NCBI RefSeq assembly: GCF_003574625.1
Contig: NZ_QNUJ01000010.1
Coordinates: 62,001-126,000, forward strand
Direction of reading: 5' to 3'
Origin: Shinella zoogloeoides
GTDB lineage: Bacteria > Pseudomonadota > Alphaproteobacteria > Rhizobiales > Rhizobiaceae
DNA: 64,000 nt
Every line of letters begins with the position of its first letter. The first letter of the stretch is position 1. The notes under the pieces are model-generated. The model did no database searches and was not told the DNA's origin. It worked only from the letters and a program-made list of their open reading frames with translations. The translations under genes and the position numbers were made by a program. Of the stretch, positions 27,248 through 35,740 are shown one piece after another.

Positions 27248-29011
27248 ATGAACCAGGAAGTCAAAACCAAGAAGCTGATCAACGCGCCGGAGAACATCAT
27301 CCCGGAGATGATCGAGGGCATGGTGGGCGCGCATCCCGACATGCTGCGCGTGGAAGGGGAGACGGGACGGGCGGTCGTCGCCGTGGACGGCCCGCGCGAC
27401 GGCAAGGTCGGCATCGTCGTCGGCGGCGGCTCGGGCCATGAGCCGGCCTTTGCCGGCTATGTCGGGCGCGGCCTTGCCGATGCGGCGGCCGTCGGCAACG
27501 TCTTCGCCTCGCCTTCGCCGGCGCATATCGCCGAGGCGGCCCGCGCCGCCGATGGCGGCGTCGGCGTCGTGATGCTCTACGGCAACTACACCGGCGACGT
27601 GCTGAACTTCACCATGGCAGCCGAGGAGCTGGAGCAGGCGGGCATTCCGGTGCGCCATGTCGCCGTTGCCGATGACGTCGCCTCCGCGCCCGCCGGGCGC
27701 AAGTCCGAGCGTCGCGGCATTGCCGGCGACTTCTTCGTCTTCAAGGTCGCGGGCGCCGCTGCCGATCTCGGCGAGCCGCTTGCGCGGGTCGAGGCGCTGG
27801 CCCTTGCCGCGAACGATGCGACCCGCTCCATCGGCGTCGCGCTCAGCCCCTGCTCGCTGCCACAGACCGGCAAGCCGAACTTCACCATCGGCGACGAGGA
27901 CATGGAAATCGGCATGGGCCTGCACGGCGAGCCCGGCATCCGCCGCCAGAAGCTCGCCCCCGCGGACGCGGTGACCGACGAATTGATGGACGCCATCCTC
28001 GCCGAGCTCGACCTCACGGCCGGTTCCCGCGTTGCCGTCCTCGTCAACGGCCTCGGCGCCACCTCGCAGATCGAGCTCTACGTCATCTTCCGCCGCGTCA
28101 GGCAGCGGCTTGATGCGCTCGGCATCGACATCCACGCCTCCTGGGTCGGCGAATATGCGACCTCGCTCGAAATGGCCGGCGCCTCGGTGACGCTGATGAA
28201 GCTCGACGACACGCTTCAGGCCCTGCTGGACCATCCCTGCCGCACGCCGGCCCTCGTCGTCGGCGCCTTCGAGAAGAGCGACGTTTCCGCCCGCAGCCGC
28301 AAGGCCGTCAAGGCCGCCGAAAGCACGGCGGCCGCGCCGGAAAAGCCGCGCGAACTCCTCACCGAGGGCGATGTGACGCCGACGATCTTCCGGGCGATGA
28401 TGCATACGGTCGGCGAGCAGATCATCGCCGAGAAGAACTGGCTTTCCGAGCTCGACGGCGTGATCGGCGACGGCGACCACGGCGTGACGATGGAAATCGG
28501 CTGGAAGGCCGTCCAGCACGCGCTGGAGGACACGCAGGCCGATGAGACGATCGAGGGGATCTGCAAGCGCATGGCGAAGGCGTTCCTCGATGCGGTCGGC
28601 GCCTCCTCGGGTCCGCTCTATGCCACGGCCTTCCTGCGCGCCGGCACGGCTGTCAGCCACAGGCTCAACCTCGACGGCGCCGGCATGGCCGAATGGCTGG
28701 GCGCCGCCTGCCAGGGCATCCGCGACCGCGGCCGGGCCGAGCCGGGCGACAAGACGATGATCGACGCCTGGGTGCCGGCGGTCGAAGCGGCGCAGGAGAT
28801 CGCCAAGGGCGGCGGCTCGGCCATCGACGTGCTGCTTGCCGCCCGCGACGGCGGCGAGGCGGGCATGAAGGCGACGGCGGCGCTGGAATCGCGTCGTGGC
28901 CGCTCGGCCAAGCTCGGCGCGCGCTCCGTCGGCCATATCGATCCCGGCGCGGCCTCGACCTATGTCACGCTGCGCGCGATGGCGGCCGCCTTGCAGAAGG
29001 CGCTTGCCTGA
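27248..29011 (+). CDS. DhaK-DhaL fusion kinase (dihydroxyacetone/erythrulose type)
   Basis: ATP-dependent kinase of short ketoses, 587 residues. The N-terminal DhaK (DAK1) domain has GGGSGHEPAFAGYVG near residue 58 and the substrate-binding histidine His226 (GMGLHGEPG), which in the family forms a covalent hemiaminal with dihydroxyacetone. An Ala-rich linker (about residues 345-375) leads to the DhaL (DAK2) domain, with the magnesium-nucleotide motif GDGDHG near residues 406-411 and SSGPLYATAF. Fusion of both domains indicates direct use of ATP rather than PEP:phosphotransferase coupling. It follows the permease by 35 bases and is the only enzyme in the operon. Relatives in other bacteria act on dihydroxyacetone or on D- or L-erythrulose; the substrate here is open. 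Confidence 0.9.
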   Translation: MNQEVKTKKLINAPENIIPEMIEGMVGAHPDMLRVEGETGRAVVAVDGPRDGKVGIVVGGGSGHEPAFAGYVGRGLADAAAVGNVFASPSPAHIAEAARAADGGVGVVMLYGNYTGDVLNFTMAAEELEQAGIPVRHVAVADDVASAPAGRKSERRGIAGDFFVFKVAGAAADLGEPLARVEALALAANDATRSIGVALSPCSLPQTGKPNFTIGDEDMEIGMGLHGEPGIRRQKLAPADAVTDELMDAILAELDLTAGSRVAVLVNGLGATSQIELYVIFRRVRQRLDALGIDIHASWVGEYATSLEMAGASVTLMKLDDTLQALLDHPCRTPALVVGAFEKSDVSARSRKAVKAAESTAAAPEKPRELLTEGDVTPTIFRAMMHTVGEQIIAEKNWLSELDGVIGDGDHGVTMEIGWKAVQHALEDTQADETIEGICKRMAKAFLDAVGASSGPLYATAFLRAGTAVSHRLNLDGAGMAEWLGAACQGIRDRGRAEPGDKTMIDAWVPAVEAAQEIAKGGGSAIDVLLAARDGGEAGMKATAALESRRGRSAKLGARSVGHIDPGAASTYVTLRAMAAALQKALA

Positions 29012-29017
29012 CCGGCC

Positions 29018-29974
29018 TCAGCGCGGGCCCTGCAAAAGGGCCCGCGCCACGCCTTCATTGGTGACCAGCCGGTTGACATAGCCGGCGCGCAGGATCGCCC
29101 GGATGATCGGGATCTTGCGGATGCCGCCGGAGACGAGCACCGAAATCGGCTTGAGCTTCAGCTTGTCCGGTGGCAGCGCGATGATCGAATCGTTGAGGAA
29201 ATGGTCGATCGTCTGACCGCGCGCGTCCAGGAACCATCCCATGAACTCGCCGACCGCGCCGCGCTTCAGCACCGTGTCGAGATTGTCCTTCACCACGCGG
29301 ATCTGCGTCAGCGACGTCTCCTGCGCGAGCGCCCCGCAGGAGACGATGCCGATATCGGCGATCTCCGTGCGTGCCAGCACGTCCGTCAGCTCGTCGTTGA
29401 GGAGCAGCGCGTTGCGGCTTTCCGGATTGGCGCAGTAGATCGGCGCCGTCAGGTAGTGACATTCCACGCCGAGCGCCCGGGCGAAGGCCGTGGCGACCTC
29501 GAACGTGTTGGTGGCCGAGCCGCTGGTGACGCCGCCGGTAAGGCCGACGACCCAGCTTTGCGAGCGCGGCCGCGCCCGCAGGCTGCGCACGGCAAAGCTC
29601 AAGGTACGGCCCGAGCCGATCCCCACCCCCATGTCGCGCCCTTCGATCAGGTCGCTGGCGAGCGATCCTGCCGCCTCGCCGATCACGCGCTTCTGCTCGA
29701 TATAGTCGTCGAGATCCGGCACCACCACGGCATCGACCAGCCCGTAGCGGGCGGAAACCTTTTCGGCGAGCTCGATGCAGTCGGTGAGCGGCAGGCTGAC
29801 CTTGACCTGCACGCTGCCGGAATCGCGCACCTGGCCGATGATCTTGTTGACCTTCAGCCGGGTGATGTTCATGCGCTGGGCGATTTCCTGCTGGGTCTGC
29901 CCGCCGATGAAATAGAGCCACGCGACGCGCGCGCGCTCCAGTTCCTCATCGAAATGTCCCCATTCTTCGCTCAT
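29018..29974 (-). CDS. SorC-family sugar-responsive transcriptional regulator
   Basis: A 318-residue regulator. The N-terminal helix-turn-helix is about residues 15-45 (ARVAWLYFIGGQTQQEIAQR, then MNITRLKVNKIIGQV). It is followed by a SorC sugar-binding domain resembling ribose-5-phosphate isomerase-like folds, with GIGSGRTLSFAVRSL, GLTGGVTSG and VLVSGGIRKIPIIRAIL. Regulators of this type sense sugar phosphates. ATG 29974 follows GGGAGAAC. It is convergent with the kinase, only six bases away, so it is the obvious controller of the importer-kinase operon; it could also be read through from the FAD oxidoreductase upstream. Confidence 0.88.
   Translation of the reverse strand: MSEEWGHFDEELERARVAWLYFIGGQTQQEIAQRMNITRLKVNKIIGQVRDSGSVQVKVSLPLTDCIELAEKVSARYGLVDAVVVPDLDDYIEQKRVIGEAAGSLASDLIEGRDMGVGIGSGRTLSFAVRSLRARPRSQSWVVGLTGGVTSGSATNTFEVATAFARALGVECHYLTAPIYCANPESRNALLLNDELTDVLARTEIADIGIVSCGALAQETSLTQIRVVKDNLDTVLKRGAVGEFMGWFLDARGQTIDHFLNDSIIALPPDKLKLKPISVLVSGGIRKIPIIRAILRAGYVNRLVTNEGVARALLQGPR
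29021..29047 (+). terminator. Hairpin terminator overlapping the sorC 3' end
   Basis: Perfect 10-bp stem (29021-29030 with 29038-29047) and loop TGCAAAA, starting 10 bases after the kinase stop. It lies inside the last codons of the convergent regulator gene, so the two transcripts share it. No T tract follows on the plus strand. Confidence 0.5.
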
Positions 29975-30053
29975 GCAACATGTTCTCCCGGCGTGCGCGT
30001 CCTCGATACGTCAATTCGCCTGTCGGGAGCAACTGCTGCTGTCCGCCGCCGTT

Positions 30054-31391
30054 TCAGTATCCGGCGAGCAGCTCGATCCTGGAGCCGTCGACGAAGCGTT
30101 CGAGCCGGAATTCGCGCGGGTCCACGACCGGATTGCGGCCCAGCACGAGATCGGCCATCAGCCGGCCCGCGCCGGGGCCGATGCCGAAGCCGTGGCCGGA
30201 AAAGCCGGTCGCGATGAAGAAGCCGGGGATTTTCGCCACGCCCGAAATCACCGGGATGGCATCCGGCGTGGCGTCGATATAGCCGGCCCAGCGCTGCGCG
30301 ACCTTTGCCGAGGCCAGCGCCGGGAAGGCCTTCTGCGCCGAGGCCATGGCCATGTCGGCCAGCTTGCGGCTCGGCTTGGGATCGAGCACGCGGCAATATT
30401 CGAACGGGCTCGGCTCGTCGAGGCTCCAGCGGCGCGGCATGCGCGCCTCGTCGAGAAAGCGCCAGCCGGCGCGCAGCATCAGCGCGCGCCATTCGGCCTT
30501 CAGCGCCGGCACGAAATCGAGCGCATAGCGGAAGGAGGCCGGCACGATGTCGACGACGTTGCCGATGCCCGAGGCGATGGTGTAGCCGCCGTCCTGCCGC
30601 TTGCGGATGGCGAAATCGCCCGCCCACATCGCCTGGTCCGGGCCGCCGTCATGCGGCTCGGTGCGAAGGACGGAGTTCTTCACCTTCAGTTGCGGCAGGT
30701 GGATGCCGGCATCGAGGCTGCGGGTGAACATTTCCGACCATGCCCCGCCCGCCAGCACCGCCGCGCGGCAGCGGATCGTGCCGCGTTCGGTCACGACCGC
30801 CGAGATCGCCCCGCCGGAGGTCTCGATCCCGCGCACGGCGCATTCCGTCAGGATATGCGCGCCGCATTCGCGGGCGCGCTCGGCAATGGCGGGCGCCGCC
30901 TTCTGCGGCTCGGCCCGCCCGTCGTCGGCGCAGTAGAGCGCGGCGGGCGGGCGAAGGCGCGATTGCGGAAACATGGCCGAGAATTCCGCGCCCGAGAGCA
31001 TCCGGCAATCGACGCCGAGCCCGTCGAGATGCTTCAGCCAGGTCTCGTAGCCGGCGCCTTCCCGCTCGTTTTCCGCGTTGAAGAGAATGCCGGCCTGCGT
31101 GAAGCCGGTGTCGCGCCCGGTCCGCGCGTTCAGCCCGCGCCAGATGCGCTGGGCTTCCAGCACCAGCGGGATTTCCCGCGGGTCGCGCTTGGCGACGCGC
31201 ACCCAGCCCCAGTTGCGGCTGGACTGCTCGTGGCCGATGCTCCCTTTCTCGCACACCGCGACGCGCTGGCCGGCTTCGGCAAGCTCCAGCGCCGTCGAGA
31301 CGCCGATGATGCCGCCGCCGATGACGACGACATCGACCTCCGCCGGCAAATCGGCATCGCCATGGACGGGTACGACAAAGGGACCGGGCAT
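30054..31391 (-). CDS. FAD-dependent amine/amino-acid oxidoreductase (DAO family)
   Basis: Flavoenzyme of the D-amino-acid oxidase/sarcosine oxidase family, 445 residues. The FAD-binding Rossmann motif VVVIGGGIIGVSTALELAEAG is near residue 22, followed by a GHEQSSRNWGW loop typical of this group and the C-terminal FAD-contact motif GFSGHGFGIGPGAGRLMADL. The start MPGPFVVP at 31391 follows AAGGAATTC. The amine oxidised cannot be read from sequence. It is upstream of the SorC regulator gene on the same strand (79-base gap) and downstream of an MFS transporter. Confidence 0.85.
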   Translation of the reverse strand: MPGPFVVPVHGDADLPAEVDVVVIGGGIIGVSTALELAEAGQRVAVCEKGSIGHEQSSRNWGWVRVAKRDPREIPLVLEAQRIWRGLNARTGRDTGFTQAGILFNAENEREGAGYETWLKHLDGLGVDCRMLSGAEFSAMFPQSRLRPPAALYCADDGRAEPQKAAPAIAERARECGAHILTECAVRGIETSGGAISAVVTERGTIRCRAAVLAGGAWSEMFTRSLDAGIHLPQLKVKNSVLRTEPHDGGPDQAMWAGDFAIRKRQDGGYTIASGIGNVVDIVPASFRYALDFVPALKAEWRALMLRAGWRFLDEARMPRRWSLDEPSPFEYCRVLDPKPSRKLADMAMASAQKAFPALASAKVAQRWAGYIDATPDAIPVISGVAKIPGFFIATGFSGHGFGIGPGAGRLMADLVLGRNPVVDPREFRLERFVDGSRIELLAGY

Positions 31392-31455
31392 CGAAAGAAT
31401 TCCTTGATTGGGTTCGCGGCGGATATCCGCCGCTCGGGAGAGACAGGCCGGCGGC

Positions 31456-32679
31456 TTATCCGCCGGTGCCTTCCTCGATCCTCGGGAGAAACCATGCGAG
31501 CAGCCCCGCCAGCGGCAGGAAGGAGCAGAGATGGTAGACCGTCTCCACGCCGTAGCTGTCGGCAAGGATGCCGAGGAGTGCGGCGGCGATGCCGCCGAGG
31601 CCGAAGTTGAGGCCGTAGAACAGCCCGCCGATCAGGCCGATGCGGTTCGGCAGAAGCTCGATGGCATAGATCAGGATCGAGGCGAAGGCGCTTGCCATGA
31701 TCAGGTTGATCATGACCGTCAGCACGCCGGTCCAGAAGAGATCGGCATAGGGCAGGATCAGCGTCAGGGGAAGCGGGCCGAGCACCGAGATCCAGATGAT
31801 CCGGTAGCGGCCGATCCGGTCGCCGACGATGCCGCCGATCAGTGCGCCCGCCGCCGAGGCCAGGAGGAAGATGAACAGCATCATCTGTGCCGAGGGGATG
31901 GAGAGGCCGAACTTCTCCATGAGATAGAAGGTGTAGAACGAGCGGAAGCTCTCGCCATAGGCATTCTTGGTGAACATCAGCAGCGTCAGCACCACCAGCC
32001 CCGCGGCGATCGTCGCGGGGGCATGGCGCACGGTGCCGGTCGCCGTCTTGGCCTTCGCCCGCATCGCCGAGAATTCGGCGCTGATCTGGCGCTGCTTGCT
32101 GCCGATCCAGACGAGGAGCCCCATCGCCATCAGCGCCAGCACGGCGAACCAGGCAAGGCTCGGCTGGCCCCAGGGAACGATGATCAGCGCGGCGAAGACC
32201 GGCCCGAGCGCGCCGCCGGCCTGTCCGCCGACCTGGAAGAGCCCCTGCGCCAGCCCCTGCCGCCCGCCGGCGGCATAGCGCGCCATGCGCGTCGCCTCGG
32301 GATGGAAGATCGACGAGCCGATGCCGATCAGGGCCACCGAGACGAGGATCACCGCATAGCTGTGGGCGAAGGCGAGGCTGACCAGCCCCGACAGCGTGAA
32401 CATCATGCCGACGACCGGGGAATAGGGCGCGGGATGCTTGTCCGTCACCATGCCGATGGCCGGCTGCAGCAGCGAGCCGGCGATCTGGAAGGTCATGGTG
32501 ATCATGCCGATCTGCACGAAGTCGAGCGCATAGGCATCCTTCAGGATCGGATAGGCCGCCGGGATCAGCGATTGCATCAGGTCGTTGAGAAGATGGCTGA
32601 AGCCCAGGACGACGAGGACCGCAAGATAGGTCCTCGGCTGCGTGGCGGTGCGGATGGCGACGGTCATATCGGATTCCAT
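31456..32679 (-). CDS. MFS transporter, Fsr (fosmidomycin-resistance) type
   Basis: A 407-residue permease with about 12 hydrophobic segments. VLGFSHLLNDLMQSLIPAAYPILK near the N terminus is characteristic of the fosmidomycin-resistance exporter group, as are GMVTDKHPAPYSPVVGM and SSIFHPEATRMARYAAGGRQGLAQGLFQVGGQAGGA. The start is uncertain between 32679 (MESDM) and 32667 (MTVAIR). It is likely a drug or metabolite exporter in the inner membrane. It precedes the FAD enzyme by 64 bases and may share its transcript. Confidence 0.85.
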   Translation of the reverse strand: MESDMTVAIRTATQPRTYLAVLVVLGFSHLLNDLMQSLIPAAYPILKDAYALDFVQIGMITMTFQIAGSLLQPAIGMVTDKHPAPYSPVVGMMFTLSGLVSLAFAHSYAVILVSVALIGIGSSIFHPEATRMARYAAGGRQGLAQGLFQVGGQAGGALGPVFAALIIVPWGQPSLAWFAVLALMAMGLLVWIGSKQRQISAEFSAMRAKAKTATGTVRHAPATIAAGLVVLTLLMFTKNAYGESFRSFYTFYLMEKFGLSIPSAQMMLFIFLLASAAGALIGGIVGDRIGRYRIIWISVLGPLPLTLILPYADLFWTGVLTVMINLIMASAFASILIYAIELLPNRIGLIGGLFYGLNFGLGGIAAALLGILADSYGVETVYHLCSFLPLAGLLAWFLPRIEEGTGG

Positions 32680-32805
32680 GAGCGGCCGGATGCGGCGATG
32701 GGTCTGCTGCTGCAGCCGCATCCCCGCATGGCCGTTCTCGAATGAGTGCATTTCCGGCAAGAGCGCGAAGCGGCCCTGCGTTCGAAAATGCGGAGAAGCA
32801 AAGAG

Positions 32806-32847
32806 CTGGAGCGTTTTCGCGATTCGGGAAAAGCGGAAATGCTCCAG
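32806..32847. repeat. Imperfect palindromic repeat or terminator after the cold-shock gene
   Basis: CTGGAGC at 32806-32812 pairs with GCTCCAG at 32841-32847. The inner sequence is also partly complementary (TTTTCGC with GCGGAAA). It begins 6 bases past the cold-shock stop on the minus strand. The sequence resembles short palindromes common in rhizobial intergenic DNA and may act as the gene's terminator. Confidence 0.45.
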
Positions 32848-32853
32848 GTCTTC

Positions 32854-33057
32854 TCAGAGCGTGCTGACGTTCTCGGCCTTCGACTTTCCGGTCTTGCGGT
32901 CCTGGCCGATGTCATAGCTGACCTTCGTGCCTTCCTGCAGCAGCCCGCCCGGCTGAACGGCCGATACGTGGACGAACACGTCCGGTCCGCCATTGTCTGG
33001 AACGATGAAGCCGAAGCCCTTGTCCTGGTTGAAAAACTTAACAGTTCCGGTTGCCAT
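32854..33057 (-). CDS. CspA-type cold-shock protein
   Basis: Single OB-fold nucleic-acid chaperone of 67 residues. RNP1 is KGFGFIVP and RNP2 is DVFVHVSAV, preceded by the usual MATGTVKFFNQ. The C-terminal half (GTKVSYDIGQDRKTGKSKAENV) also matches the family. It is single-copy in this window and unrelated to its neighbours. About 100 bases separate it from the deacylase stop; a stress-controlled 5' leader is common for the family, but I see no clear element. Confidence 0.95.
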   Translation of the reverse strand: MATGTVKFFNQDKGFGFIVPDNGGPDVFVHVSAVQPGGLLQEGTKVSYDIGQDRKTGKSKAENVSTL

Positions 33058-33159
33058 GATATCCTCGTGTGCGAAAAGCCGTCTTTCGGCCGCCGGAGCT
33101 TATGCATCGCGAGTGCATGCGGCAACAGCTTATTCGCGCCATATCGGCGGCAATACGGG

Positions 33160-34320
33160 TCAGGCGGAGGTTTCGAGCTCTTCCGTCAGGCGCGCGAGCA
33201 TCGCATCGCACCGCGCAAGCTGCCCGGCCGCGATAAATTCGTCCGGCTTGTGGCCCTGCTCCATCGAGCCGGGACCGCAGATCGCCGTGGAGAGGCCGAG
33301 CGTCTGGTCGAACAGGCCGCCCTCGGTGCCGAACGCCACCTTCAGCGTGGTCTCGTCGCCGAGCAGGCGGGCGAGGAGGCGGCCGGCGGGCGCGTCGGGC
33401 CGGGTGGCAAGGCCCGGATAGCCGGAAACCTCCTCGATCTCGATGCAGGCCATGGGGAAGCGGCCGCGATAGGGCGCCGCGATGGCCTTCGCATCGGCGG
33501 CGATGCCGGCGAGGATGTCGGCGGGATCGTCCCCGGCGATGTTGCGGATCTCGAAGTCGATCTCGCAGCGGCCCGGCACGATGTTGAGCGCGGTGCCGCC
33601 GCGCATCATGCCGGCATGGATGGTGGAATAGGGGATGTCGTAGTCGGCATCGCGCGCGCCGTGCGCCGCCAGCGCCTCCTGTCGCGCCTCAAGGGCCTGG
33701 ATGAAGGCCGCGCCGAGATGGAGGGCGTTGAGGGCCTTCGGGGCGAGGGCGGAATGGCCCTCCTGGCCGTGGCAGCAGGCCCGCAGCGCCCGTTTGCCCT
33801 TGTGGCCGGTGGCGATGCGCATCTCCGTCGGCTCGCCGACAATGCACAGCGCCGGCCGCTCCGTCCGCGCCGCCAGCGCCTCGATCATGCCGCGCACGCC
33901 GATGCAGCCGATTTCCTCGTCATAGGAAAGGGCAAGATGCAGCGGTCGCTTCAGCGGCCGGCCGGCGGCGATAAGCGCCGCGCGCAGGCTGGCCGCCACG
34001 AAGCCCTTCATGTCCGCCGTGCCGCGCCCGTAGAAGCGGCCGTCGCGCTCGGTGAGCGTGAAGGGATCGCTGCTCCAGGCCTGCCCCTCGACCGGCACGA
34101 CATCCGTATGGCCCGACAGGACCACGCCGCCGGCCCCTTCCGGCCCGATGGTCGCGAAGAGATTGGCGCGGCTGCCGTCCGGGTGGGAAAATCGTTCGAT
34201 GCGCGCGCCGGCGGGGCGCAGCAGGCTTTCCACATAGTCGAGCAGCGCGAGGTTGGACATGCGCGAGACGGTGGGCTCGGCGATGAGGCGGGCGAGGATT
34301 TCCGGCGTGGAGAGGATCAT
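33160..34320 (-). CDS. ArgE/DapE-type deacylase (acetylornithine deacetylase-like)
   Basis: M20-family zinc metallohydrolase removing an acyl group from an amino acid or amine, 386 residues. Metal-site motifs are SGHTDVVPVEGQAW (His and catalytic Asp), YGRGTADMKGF (bridging Asp), SYDEEIGCIG (catalytic Glu and metal Glu), GEPTEM and the C-terminal GSMEQGHKPDEFI (His). This order and the GRGTADMKG wording match ArgE. In this context it more likely acts on an N-acylated substrate imported by the neighbouring transporter than in arginine synthesis. It is downstream of the DUF1028 gene, separated by a 148-base palindromic element. Confidence 0.85.
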   Translation of the reverse strand: MILSTPEILARLIAEPTVSRMSNLALLDYVESLLRPAGARIERFSHPDGSRANLFATIGPEGAGGVVLSGHTDVVPVEGQAWSSDPFTLTERDGRFYGRGTADMKGFVAASLRAALIAAGRPLKRPLHLALSYDEEIGCIGVRGMIEALAARTERPALCIVGEPTEMRIATGHKGKRALRACCHGQEGHSALAPKALNALHLGAAFIQALEARQEALAAHGARDADYDIPYSTIHAGMMRGGTALNIVPGRCEIDFEIRNIAGDDPADILAGIAADAKAIAAPYRGRFPMACIEIEEVSGYPGLATRPDAPAGRLLARLLGDETTLKVAFGTEGGLFDQTLGLSTAICGPGSMEQGHKPDEFIAAGQLARCDAMLARLTEELETSA

Positions 34321-34395
34321 GGGGGTGCTGTCGTGTGGTTGGGGATGATGGTGCTTCGGGCGTATTGGAGGGTATCACCTTTGTCTTGGGATGGC

Positions 34396-34543
34396 GCTTG
34401 CCCCTCATCCGGCCTGCCGGCCACCTTCTCCTTGGCTGCGGGGAGAAGGGGATATGCCGGACCGGTTTCCCCAACCAATAACCGTGCGTGTGACACGTCC
34501 CCTCTCCCCGCTTGCGGGGAGAGGGCTAGGGTGAGGGGCAAGC
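34396..34543. repeat. Mosaic palindromic intergenic repeat (RIME-like)
   Basis: A 148-base element bounded by perfect 12-base terminal inverted repeats, GCTTGCCCCTCA at 34396-34407 and TGAGGGGCAAGC at 34532-34543. Inside are two hairpins: one CCTTCTCC/GGAGAAGG-like around 34423-34450, and one CCCTCTCCCC/GGGGAGAGGG around 34501-34524. The wording CCCCTCATCCGGC...CACCTTCTCC recurs at 61138-61187. This is the style of rhizobial intergenic mosaic elements; assignment to the named family is from memory, not a search. Confidence 0.75.
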
Positions 34544-34570
34544 CCCAGACGCGACGCAGATTATCACCCC

Positions 34571-35248
34571 TCACAAATCCCCCGGCACGCCGTAGCTCGG
34601 CGCGCCCGAGGGGTTGAGCGCGCGGGTGACATAGGCATCCATCTCGCCGTGCCAGCGCTCCCATAGGGCGGCGCATTCCTCGATCGGATCGCCGTCGGTC
34701 CAGTCGATGCGCAGGTCCGCGACATTCCAGGAGACCTTGTCGACCATGACGAGGCCCATGGAGTGGACCGGCCCTTCCTCGCCGCCAGCGGCGAGCGCCG
34801 CGCGCATGGCGGCGATCAGCCGGTCGCCGAGATGTTTTCCGGTCGCGGCCTCGAAGGCTTCCACCATCTTCCGCGGGATTTCGGTGCTGGTCAGCATGTT
34901 GCCGGCGGCGACGACGTTCGTTCCGCACGCCGTCGCATGGGTACCGAGGGTTTTCGCGCCGGAGTAGGCAGCCGTTCGCCCTGCCGAATCGACGAGGGCG
35001 AGCTGGCGGTATTCAATATGCGGGGCCTCTGCGACCAGCCGCTCCAGCGCCGCTTCCGCCGAAAGGCCGCCGGCCATCAGGTCCAGCCCCTTCGGGCCGA
35101 GGCGCGGGTCGGTGACGTTCTGCGTCGAGACCGCGCCGACGCCGGCGCGCGCATGGGCGCAGCGTGCCGCGACGCTCGGCGAGGAGGAGGAGACGGCGAC
35201 GCCGAACATGCCGGTGTCGGGGCAGCGGCCGGAGACGGAAAAGGTCAT
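34571..35248 (-). CDS. DUF1028 family protein (putative Ntn-type hydrolase)
   Basis: A 225-residue protein of the DUF1028 family. The N-terminal MTFSVSGRCPDTGMFGVAVSSSSPSVAARC and GAVSTQNVTDPRLGPKGLDLM are characteristic, as are GNMLTS and the C-terminal acidic/aromatic region. The family has been grouped with N-terminal-nucleophile hydrolases, but its reaction is not established. The start at 35248 is supported by AAGGAGGCCGGC directly upstream. It follows RidA by 11 bases in the importer operon, a pairing seen widely with peptide or amine uptake systems. Confidence 0.88.
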   Translation of the reverse strand: MTFSVSGRCPDTGMFGVAVSSSSPSVAARCAHARAGVGAVSTQNVTDPRLGPKGLDLMAGGLSAEAALERLVAEAPHIEYRQLALVDSAGRTAAYSGAKTLGTHATACGTNVVAAGNMLTSTEIPRKMVEAFEAATGKHLGDRLIAAMRAALAAGGEEGPVHSMGLVMVDKVSWNVADLRIDWTDGDPIEECAALWERWHGEMDAYVTRALNPSGAPSYGVPGDL

Positions 35249-35259
35249 GCCGGCCTCCT

Positions 35260-35682
35260 TCAGGCTGCGTCGGGAATGACGGCGGTCGCCTCGATCTCGA
35301 CCAGCCATTCCGGCCGGGCGAGGGCGGAGACGACGAGGCCGGTCGAAACCGGGAAGACGCCCTGAAGGTACTTGCCCATCTCGGTATAGACGGCCTCACG
35401 ATAACGGATATCGATGAGATAGACGACGACGCGGCAGATATGGCTGAGGTCGGAACCGGCCTCCTCCAGCAGCATCTTGATGTTCTCCATCGCCTTGCGG
35501 GCCTGCGCGCCGGCATCGCCGACATGCAGGCTCTCGCGTGTGTCGAGGTCCTGCGCGATCTGCCCGCGCACGAACACCGTCGTCCCGCGCGCCACCACGG
35601 CCTGGCAGAGATCGTTGTTCAGCTTTTGCTCGGGATAGGTCTCCTTCGTGTTGAAGGGGCGGATGCGGGTGTGCACGGGCAT
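35260..35682 (-). CDS. RidA family imine/enamine deaminase
   Basis: A 140-residue YjgF/RidA-fold protein that hydrolyses reactive imines or enamines released by amine-oxidising flavoenzymes and PLP enzymes. Seen are the GQIAQDLDTRESLHVGDAGAQARKAMENIKMLLEEAGSDLSHICRVVVYL core and the C-terminal PEWLVEIEATAV, where Arg and Glu of the active site are expected. AAGGAGACTTCC precedes the start. In this operon it would clear iminium products made by the demethylating flavoprotein at 39607-41688. Confidence 0.9.
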   Translation of the reverse strand: MPVHTRIRPFNTKETYPEQKLNNDLCQAVVARGTTVFVRGQIAQDLDTRESLHVGDAGAQARKAMENIKMLLEEAGSDLSHICRVVVYLIDIRYREAVYTEMGKYLQGVFPVSTGLVVSALARPEWLVEIEATAVIPDAA

Positions 35683-35740
35683 GGAAGTCTCCTTGAGGGT
35701 ATGGGAAAGCGCCGCGGTCGCCCGCGGCGCGAAAGCGGGG

